Made by a program: the position numbers and the translations under genes
Assembly (NCBI GenBank): GCA_944389465.1
Contig: CALXML010000011.1
Location: 1 to 36,054 of the forward strand
Direction: 5' to 3'
Origin: an uncultured Alphaproteobacteria bacterium
Lineage (GTDB): Bacteria > Pseudomonadota > Alphaproteobacteria > Rs-D84
Length of the DNA stretch: 36,054 nt
In this document: positions 25,141 through 31,817 of the stretch, piece after piece
How positions within the stretch are numbered: position 1 is the first letter of the stretch
Layout: each line of letters starts with the position of its first letter
Notes under the pieces: model-generated
Told to the model about the DNA's origin: nothing
Database searches by the model: none
What the model saw: the letters and a program-made list of their open reading frames with translations, nothing else

Positions 25141-25152
25141 TGGAGGTTATAA

Positions 25153-25563
25153 ATGGCAAATACAGCAAATATAAGAAACTACAAGTTTTATTTGGGGCTT
25201 AAGCCAATAAACTATGAGATAAATCGGAAATCAATTTCTAATGATGACATGTTTTCAAAACAAAGCGATATTACATTAAATATGATAAAAAATGTTGATG
25301 ATATTGATGAACGTGGTGTAATAGAAGTTCCTGCAGATGCACAAACTGTTATATATCAGGATGAAGACGGTCAATATTATGAAGTAAACATTGATGAGTT
25401 AAAAGAATATGACGGCGACGATGGGGAAATCACATACCATCAGTCATCTTTGTCACAAGTAAGAACCATAAAACATAATAAACGTATAAAAAAACGTATG
25501 CCGGTTATGCCAATTTTACAATCTGGTGCGTTGTATAACAGATTTATTCAAAGATTACGCTAA
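25153..25563 (+). CDS. Unknown acidic-centre protein under attenuator control
   Basis: 136 aa, preceded by GGAGG. No signal peptide. The middle is very acidic (VYQDEDGQYYEVNIDELKEYDGDD-like composition) and the C-terminus basic (IKHNKRIKKRMP). No family recognised. The consensus promoter and upstream leader suggest tight regulation. The next small gene follows 18 bases later and probably belongs to the same operon. Confidence 0.7.
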   Translation: MANTANIRNYKFYLGLKPINYEINRKSISNDDMFSKQSDITLNMIKNVDDIDERGVIEVPADAQTVIYQDEDGQYYEVNIDELKEYDGDDGEITYHQSSLSQVRTIKHNKRIKKRMPVMPILQSGALYNRFIQRLR

Positions 25564-25581
25564 TTAAAAAAGGAGGATAGT

Positions 25582-25776
25582 ATGGATAAAAGAAGGGTCT
25601 TGACCGATAAATTCGTACAGAAAGTTGACGAAGCAATTGAAGCACTGCGTGAAATTACCGTTGAAAATGCAGAAGAGCAAAAAGTTATAGATTCACGTGT
25701 CGCGGTATTAGAATGGTTAAAATCTGGCCAAGCAGGGAAGTTGGTCGTTGGAACACCGCCGGAACAAAAACAATAA
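25582..25776 (+). CDS. Small helical protein, unknown
   Basis: 64 aa with a very strong ribosome-binding site (AAAGGAGGATAGT). Predicted almost entirely helical (VQKVDEAIEALREITVENAEEQKVIDSRVAVLEWL) and could be a dimeric helical hairpin. No family recognised. Ends one base before a strong terminator hairpin region shared with the convergent accDA gene. Confidence 0.7.
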   Translation: MDKRRVLTDKFVQKVDEAIEALREITVENAEEQKVIDSRVAVLEWLKSGQAGKLVVGTPPEQKQ

Positions 25777-25805
25777 AAAAGACGGGGCAAACCCCCGTCT
25801 TTTTA
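25775..25805. terminator. Bidirectional terminator
   Basis: Stem GACGGGG/CCCCGTC flanked by A-run and T-run; serves the small-gene operon and accDA. Confidence 0.9.
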
Positions 25806-27545
25806 TTTATCTTTGGCGTCGTGTGCGGATACATATTTTTCAACACCGCGTGTCATTGCCAAAAATTTATCAGCACGGCGCGCGGATAATTCAGATGTTG
25901 GGATTTTTTGCAAATCATGAATTTCATCCGCCACGGCGTCTGCCAATGCAGTCATTGTTTGTTGCCAATCTGTGTGTGCACCACCGGATGGTTCGGTAAC
26001 TATTTTATCAATGATTTTCAAGTTTGCCATATCGTTCGCGGTTAATTTCATTGCCGCGGCCGCAGTGGCGCGAAACTTGTTATCTTTCCATAAAATACTG
26101 GCACAGGATTCAGGTGCAATAACTGAATAAATTGTATTTTCCAGCATTAACACGCGGTCGCCCGTGCCAATTGCGATTGCGCCGCCACTGCCGCCCTCGC
26201 CCACGTTGACGGCAACGTATGGTGTTTTTATATCCAATCCTGTTGCAATAGATGTGGCAATGGCCTGTGACTGGCCGCGTTCTTCGGCGGCACTGCCCGC
26301 GAATGCACCGGCGGTATCAAACAACGATATTAATGGTAATTTGAATTTTTCCGCCAATCGCATCAGGCGTTGTGCCTTGCGATAGCCTTCTGGATTGGGC
26401 ATACCAAATCTGTGCAGTTGGCGTGTTTCAATGGTGCGGCCCTTTTCCTGACCGATGATAACAGCGGGAATGTCGCGCCAATATCCAATGCCACCGCACA
26501 TGGCGGGGTCTTCGCCAAATAATCTGTCGCCGGCCAGATATGTCCAATCATCCACTATGCCATTGATATAGTCCAAGAAATGCGGACGGTTTTCATTTCG
26601 CGCCAGTAATACTTTGTCATATGCATCCGTTTCACCCATACCGCGAACCTTTTTATTGTCTGATTCAGGGGTGGTGACATTTATGGAATTTGGTGTGTGC
26701 GGCTGTTTGGTTAATACGGCCAAGATTTTTTCCAGTTTTTCCTTTAATTCATCACGCGGGACAACCATATCAACCATACCGTGTTCGTACAAATATTCCG
26801 CAGTTTGGAAATTTGACGGTAATTTTTCACGTATGTTTTGTTCAATAACACGACGACCGGCAAATCCGATACGTGCGCCCTTTTCTGCAATATGAATATC
26901 GCCCAGCATTGCGAATGACGCAGTTACACCACCGAATGTGGGGTCTGTTAATAAAACAATGTATGGAATACCGTTTGCGTGCAATTTGTTAACAGCAACA
27001 ACCGTGCGGGCCATTTGCATTAATGACAAAATGTTTTCCTGCATACGGGCACCGCCACTGCATGTGACCATAATAAATGGCTGTCGCTTTTCAATTGCGT
27101 GTTCCATACTGGCAATCATACCATCGCCAGCCGCACGGCCCATAGAACCCAACATAAAATCACCATTTAATACGCATATTGTTGTTGGTATACCGCCAAT
27201 AACACCGTCTGCGGTGGTGATTGCGTCGTTGTATCCCGTTTCAGCGCGTGCATCGGCCAAACGGTCGCTGTATGCCCTGCGGTCAACAAAGTTTAATGGG
27301 TCGTCTGATACAATTGGTAATTTCAGGCGTTCCCATTCATTGTTATCAAATAACAAATCAAAACGCTGTTTTGGGGTCATAATAAATGCACGGCCACAGC
27401 GTGGGCAAATATAATGATTTGTTTTATAATCTTTGTAATATACCAAATGACCGCACGATTCACATTTTATCCACATCAGGCGACGAATGCGGTCATACCG
27501 TTCACGATTACGGTTTTTTATGCCTGCTCGTTTTCCAAATAGCAT
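25803..27545 (-). CDS. Fused acetyl-CoA carboxylase carboxyltransferase (AccD-AccA)
   Basis: 580 aa. Residues 1 to about 290 are the beta (AccD) half with its zinc ribbon, cysteines 28, 31, 47 and 50 (CESC...CPRC), and the crotonase-fold segments MVTCSGGARMQE and LTDPTFGGVTASFA. A linker at about 295-310 leads to the alpha (AccA) half: AMCGGIGYW, VIGQEKGRTI-like, RLAEKFKLPLISLFDTAGAFAGSAAEERGQ and GEGGSGGAIAIGTGDRVLMLENTIYSVIAPE. The enzyme transfers CO2 from carboxybiotin to acetyl-CoA, the first step in fatty acid synthesis. AccA and AccD are usually separate proteins in proteobacteria, so the fusion is unusual. Its start is 1 base after the ihfB stop. Confidence 0.93.
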   Translation of the reverse strand: MLFGKRAGIKNRNRERYDRIRRLMWIKCESCGHLVYYKDYKTNHYICPRCGRAFIMTPKQRFDLLFDNNEWERLKLPIVSDDPLNFVDRRAYSDRLADARAETGYNDAITTADGVIGGIPTTICVLNGDFMLGSMGRAAGDGMIASMEHAIEKRQPFIMVTCSGGARMQENILSLMQMARTVVAVNKLHANGIPYIVLLTDPTFGGVTASFAMLGDIHIAEKGARIGFAGRRVIEQNIREKLPSNFQTAEYLYEHGMVDMVVPRDELKEKLEKILAVLTKQPHTPNSINVTTPESDNKKVRGMGETDAYDKVLLARNENRPHFLDYINGIVDDWTYLAGDRLFGEDPAMCGGIGYWRDIPAVIIGQEKGRTIETRQLHRFGMPNPEGYRKAQRLMRLAEKFKLPLISLFDTAGAFAGSAAEERGQSQAIATSIATGLDIKTPYVAVNVGEGGSGGAIAIGTGDRVLMLENTIYSVIAPESCASILWKDNKFRATAAAAMKLTANDMANLKIIDKIVTEPSGGAHTDWQQTMTALADAVADEIHDLQKIPTSELSARRADKFLAMTRGVEKYVSAHDAKDK

Positions 27546-27546
27546 T

Positions 27547-27828
27547 TTATTTCTCGTTCATTTGTTTTGTTAATTCACGGCTGGGTTTGAACAAAATAGT
27601 TGTACTGGCATCCAAATGCATTGGTTGCCCAGTGCATGGGTTATACCCAACCTTGGTCGCGCGGGCACGTGGTTGAAATGTGCCAAAACCGCGGACCTCT
27701 ATTCTGTTGCCATCGGCGACTGATTCAATCATATGGTCCGCAACAGTGTCCAATATCGCGGCCGCATCTGTGGCGCGCATATGTTTAAACTGAACCTGAA
27801 TAGACCGTACAATATCAGAACGTTTCAT
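27547..27828 (-). CDS. HU/IHF-family DNA-bending protein, IhfB-like
   Basis: 93 aa, matching the family length. Signature KRSDIV at the N-terminus, GNRIEVRGFGTFQPRARATKVGYNPCTG with the intercalating Pro (about 64) and FKPSRELTKQMNE. The shape of the arm favours the IHF beta type over HU, but the two are hard to separate. AAGGAAAAAG precedes the ATG. Transcribed in an operon with accDA (gap 1 base). Confidence 0.88.
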   Translation of the reverse strand: MKRSDIVRSIQVQFKHMRATDAAAILDTVADHMIESVADGNRIEVRGFGTFQPRARATKVGYNPCTGQPMHLDASTTILFKPSRELTKQMNEK

Positions 27829-27854
27829 TTCTTTTTCCTTTTTGTTTACCTCAT

Positions 27855-27883
27855 ATTATTGAATGCCGGACGAATTTTATCAA
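27855..27883 (-). promoter_or_regulatory. Promoter of ihfB-accDA
   Basis: Minus strand TTGATA (27883-27878), 17 bases, AATAAT (27860-27855); predicted start near 27848. Confidence 0.45.
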
Positions 27884-27950
27884 GAATAAAGTTTTTTTAT
27901 ATAAAAAATTGCCGGATTTGTGCGCAGTTCACAATAAGATTATACACCTG

Positions 27951-27979
27951 TGTAAACACTGATAAATTGTACTTATAAT
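27951..27979 (+). promoter_or_regulatory. Promoter of the peroxiredoxin gene
   Basis: TATAAT (27974-27979) is perfect; the matching -35 at 17 bases, TGTAAA (27951-27956), is poor. Confidence 0.4.
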
Positions 27980-28007
27980 TTAAACCATAACCAAAGGAGG
28001 AATGTTT

Positions 28008-28784
28008 ATGCATAATTTTGATGAACATTGCGGATGCTGTCATTGTGACACACCAAATTCAGCCCCATCACGTATGCCACTGATTGGGGATGCAGCCCCA
28101 AAATTTGTCGCAGAAACGACAAATGGCACTGTCAGATTCCCAGATGATTATGCCGGAAAATGGGTGATTTTGTTTTCGCATCCGGCTGATTTTACCCCCG
28201 TATGCACAACAGAATTTATGACTTTTCAATCAATGATTAATGAATTTAAAGAATTAAATACCGAAATTATTGGATTGTCTGTTGGAACGCTGACGGGGCA
28301 TTTGGCGTGGATTGACGCCATTGCTAATATTAAATATCGCGATTTGGAAAACATAAATATAACGTTCCCAATCATAGATGATATGAATATGAACGTTGCC
28401 AAAATGTACGGTATGATTCATCCCCATACGTCAGACACGCGTGCGGTGCGGGCCGTTTTTGTTATAAATCCGGCGGGTGTTATTCAGGCTATTTTATATT
28501 ATCCGTTAACCACGGGACGTAATTTTGCTGAAATGAAAAGGTTGTTAATTGCGTTGCAAACAACCAGTGCGTTTGGTGTTTCAACGCCAGCAGATTGGAA
28601 TGTTGGCGACGATGTTGTTGTTGGCGCGCCCAATACAACAACGGCAATGCAAGAACGTATATCAAACAAAAACAATGAATTAAATGTTTTGGCGTGGTTT
28701 TTAAGCCTGAAAAAATTATCACAGGATACAATTATGAAAAAATTGCATTCAGGGGGCGGGAAAAATAACACGACAAAGAAATAA
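28008..28784 (+). CDS. 1-Cys peroxiredoxin (Prx6-type) with Cys-rich N-terminus
   Basis: 258 aa from the second ATG at 28008 (AAAGGAGG ends 7 bases upstream; an ATG at 28002 is too close). Reduces hydrogen peroxide and organic peroxides. The active-site segment HPADFTPVCTTEF has the peroxidatic Cys66 with Pro and Thr; DTRAVRAVFVINPAG and YPLTTGRNF are typical of Prx6. No resolving cysteine is seen in the C-terminal part. Residues 1-14 carry a His/Cys cluster (HCGCCHC) not normal for the family, perhaps a metal site or a stand-in for a resolving thiol (inference). Confidence 0.92.
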   Translation: MHNFDEHCGCCHCDTPNSAPSRMPLIGDAAPKFVAETTNGTVRFPDDYAGKWVILFSHPADFTPVCTTEFMTFQSMINEFKELNTEIIGLSVGTLTGHLAWIDAIANIKYRDLENINITFPIIDDMNMNVAKMYGMIHPHTSDTRAVRAVFVINPAGVIQAILYYPLTTGRNFAEMKRLLIALQTTSAFGVSTPADWNVGDDVVVGAPNTTTAMQERISNKNNELNVLAWFLSLKKLSQDTIMKKLHSGGGKNNTTKK

Positions 28785-28786
28785 CA

Positions 28787-28818
28787 AACGGGGCGTTGCC
28801 CCGTTATTATTTTTTTTT
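28787..28818 (+). terminator. Peroxiredoxin terminator
   Basis: AACGGGGC/GCCCCGTT with loop GTT, then a run of T (28811-28818). Confidence 0.9.
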
Positions 28819-28819
28819 A

Positions 28820-29164
28820 TTAAAAAACCAATGGAAAATCGCGTATATCCAATGGCGCGGCGTCACGTTCTGGGTTCCATTGATATTCATCCATTTTGAC
28901 ACGTTTGTCACGGGTGAATTTTATACCCTCGGATTTCAAGGCTTTGTATTGCTGTTCAAAAAATCCCGCGCCACATAAACTGCCGTCTTTAAAGACGACA
29001 CGATGCCACGGCAAATGCCAACTGTTTTTATTGTTTGACGCATATCCCACAAAGCGCGCCATACGTGGCCGACCAATCATTCGTGCGATTTGACCAAATG
29101 TCGCCACCCGCCCTGCTGGGATTCGCGCAACAATGTCATAAACCTGTTCGTTGAAAGTTTTCAT
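28820..29164 (-). CDS. Alkyltransferase-like protein (MGMT fold, Trp at active site)
   Basis: 114 aa from the ATG at 29164 (an upstream frame reading is not supported). The DNA-binding half of MGMT is clear: VYDIVARIPAGRVATFGQIARMIG with the recognition helix, then RFVGYASNNKNSWHLPWHRVV. The PCHR active-site motif reads PWHR (Trp53), which is the definition of ATL proteins: they bind alkylated bases without transferring the alkyl group and channel damage to nucleotide excision repair. The ribosome-binding site is weak. Confidence 0.88.
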   Translation of the reverse strand: MKTFNEQVYDIVARIPAGRVATFGQIARMIGRPRMARFVGYASNNKNSWHLPWHRVVFKDGSLCGAGFFEQQYKALKSEGIKFTRDKRVKMDEYQWNPERDAAPLDIRDFPLVF

Positions 29165-29232
29165 GCTGATAATATTGTATCGCTTTGTATAAAAAATCAA
29201 ATTGTTTTTGATTGGATGGATAAAAAACTCGT

Positions 29233-29260
29233 TTGACTGCAATTATATAAAAGATATACA
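29233..29260 (+). promoter_or_regulatory. Promoter of the lipoprotein gene, near-leaderless
   Basis: TTGACT (29233-29238), 16 bases, TATACA (29255-29260). Predicted +1 about 29267, three bases before the ATG at 29270. Confidence 0.6.
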
Positions 29261-29269
29261 CTTGCAGTG

Positions 29270-29707
29270 ATGAAAAAGTTTCGTTGTTTATTTGTTTTTC
29301 TATTGCTGTCTGGGATGGGCGGATGTGCCATTGCCGATGATGTAATTCGTGATTGGGATGGTGTTTGGCAATTGAACGGCGCAGATGGTGTTTTGGGTGG
29401 CAAAATGGAAATATACAACTGTACCGACACGGAATGTGATTTTACAATACAATCGTGGTATAAACTGCATACTTGTGAAGCGAACGGTGTGATTATATTA
29501 AAAACACCGACACATGGTGTGTATAATTCAAAAAAATATATGTATGACAAATTCAAAAACTTGGAATATTTTGTTCCAGTTGGCATTCAGTTTGAATTAT
29601 TGCCAAACGGTAATCTGAACCTAGAATATAAAAATCCAGATTCAGATGGTGCATTTTGTGGTATGTCAGCCACAATTGAGGGTATGTGGATAAAACAAAA
29701 CAATTAA
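29270..29707 (+). CDS. Predicted lipoprotein or secreted protein, unknown
   Basis: 145 aa from the ATG at 29270. Signal peptide MKKFRCLFVFLLLSGMGGC with a lipobox-like GMGGC. The mature domain begins IRDWDGVWQLNG and holds a Cys-x4-Cys pair (CTDTEC) plus two more cysteines, with a lipocalin-like alternation (GVWQL...GKMEIYNC...DFTIQSWYK). It resembles small beta-barrel export proteins but no family was recognised. No ribosome-binding site. Confidence 0.7.
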   Translation: MKKFRCLFVFLLLSGMGGCAIADDVIRDWDGVWQLNGADGVLGGKMEIYNCTDTECDFTIQSWYKLHTCEANGVIILKTPTHGVYNSKKYMYDKFKNLEYFVPVGIQFELLPNGNLNLEYKNPDSDGAFCGMSATIEGMWIKQNN

Positions 29708-30246
29708 TATGATTTTGTTCGTCGTATCCAGCCGCCTTGGGCCGTTGGCCAATTTGACATAGTTTGTAATGATTGTATTCTGTTGTCTATCAGTGATTTC
29801 ATAAAATCATTTATTTTGCTGTCTGGAATTGCATTTAATGCAGTTATCGTTTGCTTGCCCAGATATCCTGTTTCAGGTAAATTGGCATTCATTTGGTCAT
29901 TTAATGTTTGTTGGATTGTTTTTGTTGGAATGATTGGACCACTCATGACACTCATGTCAAATATTGCATTTCGTATGCGTGGGTTATTTATTTGTGGTAT
30001 GTTGGTGTTATCCCAATATTCAGCTTTGTATATTTCGCGTGCTTGTTCTGGTGTTAAATCTTTTACGTCAGATGGCATATTTGACTCTGGGTGTTTTGCA
30101 GCATAACTATTCATGGTGCTTTGTGTGATACCCATATTGGTTGGTTCGTCATCAATTTGATTGCTGCCATCAGTATAACCGCCCTCGTGTTCTGCAAGTT
30201 TTTTATAAGCCATATCAAAATTTTTATCATCAGTATCGTTTTTCAT
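29704..30246 (-). CDS. GH108-like lysozyme (phage-type muramidase)
   Basis: 180 aa from the ATG at 30246 (AGAGGG 8 bases upstream; an ATG at 30267 is an alternative). The N-terminal motif LAEHEGGYTDGSNQIDDEPTNMGITQSTM carries the catalytic Glu21 of GH108, followed by REIYKAEYWD, and IRNAIFDMSVMSGP with a C-terminal peptidoglycan-binding-like region (ETGYLGKQTITALNAI). No signal peptide is visible, which suits a holin-assisted endolysin or a cytoplasmic toxin. It may be a domesticated phage gene near the edge of the accessory region. Overlaps the stop of the convergent lipoprotein gene. Confidence 0.85.
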   Translation of the reverse strand: MKNDTDDKNFDMAYKKLAEHEGGYTDGSNQIDDEPTNMGITQSTMNSYAAKHPESNMPSDVKDLTPEQAREIYKAEYWDNTNIPQINNPRIRNAIFDMSVMSGPIIPTKTIQQTLNDQMNANLPETGYLGKQTITALNAIPDSKINDFMKSLIDNRIQSLQTMSNWPTAQGGWIRRTKSY

Positions 30247-30296
30247 CGCTTCAGCCCTCTTATACATTTTGCTCTTTATCGTATTATAAATAAAAA

Positions 30297-30338
30297 ATCC
30301 CGCGGGGCGGGATAAAAAAGGCGGCCATTTTGGCCGCC
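30297..30338. terminator. Pair of GC-rich hairpins downstream of nothing, at the island edge
   Basis: ATCCCGC/GCGGGAT (30297-30313) with A/T runs on both sides, and GGCGGCC/GGCCGCC (30320-30338). No gene runs into them from the left on the plus strand, so they may insulate the GH108 promoter from transcription entering from the right. Confidence 0.6.
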
Positions 30339-30463
30339 CTGTTATTTTGAATTATTATACCACAAACCACCCGTAAAATCAAATTGATTTTATAAAAAAA
30401 TCCCGCGGGTGCGGTATACATTCTGGCGGCGGTAGACAATTCTACGGTCAATTGCATACAACA

Positions 30464-30581
30464 ACAGGGAATTTACAGGGAAATTTTGCAAATTTTGCCA
30501 TAAAAATCAATTTGCACCACGCACAGGTCGCACATTCCCTGGCTTCCACAAAATATTCCCTAAACAAATAACAGGGAATTT
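30464..30581. repeat. Cluster of ACAGGGAAT repeats at the island boundary
   Basis: Three direct copies (30464, 30475, 30571) and two inverted copies (30535-30541, 30555-30561) of an ACAGGGAAT core within 118 bases, in a 450-base stretch without a gene. One more copy, ACAGGGAATT, is at 35909-35918 just after RNA D. The spacing resembles iterons, operators or integrase arm sites. Confidence 0.6.
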
Positions 30582-30603
30582 ATTTCAAAAAACATCTTTT
30601 TAA

Positions 30604-30632
30604 TTGATTTTTTAGCCAATTTTTGATACAAT
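30604..30632 (+). promoter_or_regulatory. Promoter of dual-OB/DUF488 operon
   Basis: TTGATT (30604-30609), 17 bases, TACAAT (30627-30632); predicted start about 30639. Confidence 0.6.
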
Positions 30633-30649
30633 ACTCGCCAAGTTAAGCA

Positions 30650-30706
30650 GGCGATTTTGTCGCCGTTTTTTATTTGCCCCACCCGACACCAGTGGGGCTT
30701 TTTATT
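30650..30706 (+). terminator. Two tandem terminator-like hairpins in the leader
   Basis: GGCGA/TCGCC (30650-30664) followed by GTTTTTTA, then GCCCCAC/GTGGGGC (30676-30698) followed by TTTTTATT. Both lie between the promoter and the ribosome-binding site AAAGGAA, so the operon seems to need antitermination, or the promoter makes a short separate RNA of about 65 bases. Confidence 0.6.
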
Positions 30707-30722
30707 ACCCAAAGGAATAACT

Positions 30723-31373
30723 ATGAAAAAGTCGCACATCGTCATTTCCGACATAACATGCATGAAAGAAAAGTTCTGCATCGCCGGTTTTGACACCTAT
30801 GAAAAACGTATAAAACGTCTGATGATTGACGGCGGATATTGGGACGTCGATCAGATCCCAACCACATATTGCGAAATATTGGTCGATAACGAAGATTTCA
30901 AAGAACCGCGTGATTATCCGCACCGAACTGAAGATGTAAATATAGATTTTGACTCTATTGAGGTTTTGCAAGAGTTTGAACCAGGAAAAGATCTGGCCAA
31001 TGCTTTGCGCGATAGCGTTTCAAAGGATATACAGGGCATATTTTATCATCACGTCAAGGAAAACGCCTATGTGCCCCAGAAAACCAAATGTCCTTCGTTG
31101 GGGGCCATATTGATTCCGGCTCACGATATTGAATTTTTTACAGAAGATGGTAAATTACGTGCCCGAATTACAGACTATTCCAAACAGACCTATGAATTAA
31201 AGGTCAGTTGCAAATACTTACGCGATATATTTGAAAAAGATAAAGATGTCACAAATCTGAATAATGCCGTTGCCGCCAGCCAATATGCCCATTGTCGCAT
31301 AGGTTTGGCGCGAAAGTTCCTGATGCAGGAAAATCATTGCTATTTGATGTTAAACGGGCTATTTTTGTACTGA
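30723..31373 (+). CDS. Dual OB-fold domain protein, associated with DUF488
   Basis: 216 aa from the ATG at 30723 (AAAGGAATAACT upstream). The pattern KSHIVISDITCMKEKFCIAGFD, then PHRTEDVNID, CPSLGAILIPAHDIEFF, KLRARITDYSKQTYELKV and CRIGLARKF...CYLMLNGLFLY agrees with what I recall of the dual-OB family often encoded beside DUF488 proteins. Biochemical role is not established; nucleic-acid or nucleotide binding is likely for OB folds. One base separates it from the DUF488 gene. Confidence 0.7.
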   Translation: MKKSHIVISDITCMKEKFCIAGFDTYEKRIKRLMIDGGYWDVDQIPTTYCEILVDNEDFKEPRDYPHRTEDVNIDFDSIEVLQEFEPGKDLANALRDSVSKDIQGIFYHHVKENAYVPQKTKCPSLGAILIPAHDIEFFTEDGKLRARITDYSKQTYELKVSCKYLRDIFEKDKDVTNLNNAVAASQYAHCRIGLARKFLMQENHCYLMLNGLFLY

Positions 31374-31374
31374 T

Positions 31375-31800
31375 ATGGCAAAGATTTTTACGATTGGTTT
31401 TAGCGGCAAAAAGCCCGATGATTTTATGGATATCCTGAATGTGACCCAAATAAGTTGCGTTTGGGATATCCGACTTTGGCGCACCAGCCGTTTTGTTCCG
31501 TTTTATAGCGGCACAAATTTGGCCACCGCACTGGGCAACCGATATAAATATCATCCCGAATTTGCTCCCTCGACCGAAATTCTTGCCAGATATAAAGACG
31601 GTCACATCACTTGGCCTGATTATGAACGCATGTACCGAGAATTATTGGCCACACGCCACCCGACATCGGGGTTTACTCCAGCCTATCTTGATCGTATCTG
31701 TCTGCTATGCACTGAAAAATCAGCCCTACAATGCCATCGCCGCCTTGCCGCCGAATACATCGCCGAACAATTTCCAGACATCGAAATTGTGCATTTATAA
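31375..31800 (+). CDS. DUF488-family protein
   Basis: 141 aa. Family features: IFTIGFSGKKPDDFMDIL at the start, a VWDIRLWRTSRFVPFY segment in place of the usual DVR-P-S motif, and the C-terminal CLLCTEKSALQCHRRLAAEYI with the conserved Cys-Glu and Cys-His-Arg. The cysteines suggest a metal or redox site. It lacks its own ribosome-binding site and is translationally coupled to the dual-OB gene. Members occur widely in defence and stress contexts; function is not known. Confidence 0.85.
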   Translation: MAKIFTIGFSGKKPDDFMDILNVTQISCVWDIRLWRTSRFVPFYSGTNLATALGNRYKYHPEFAPSTEILARYKDGHITWPDYERMYRELLATRHPTSGFTPAYLDRICLLCTEKSALQCHRRLAAEYIAEQFPDIEIVHL

Positions 31801-31817
31801 ATGAACAATTTTGCCAC

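Noticed and set aside
30414-30445. Possible tRNA fragment or att site (ATTCTGGCGG shared with the tRNA-Ser 3' flank at 24471)
   Set aside because: Only 10 bases match and no anticodon or T-arm follows; too short to call.
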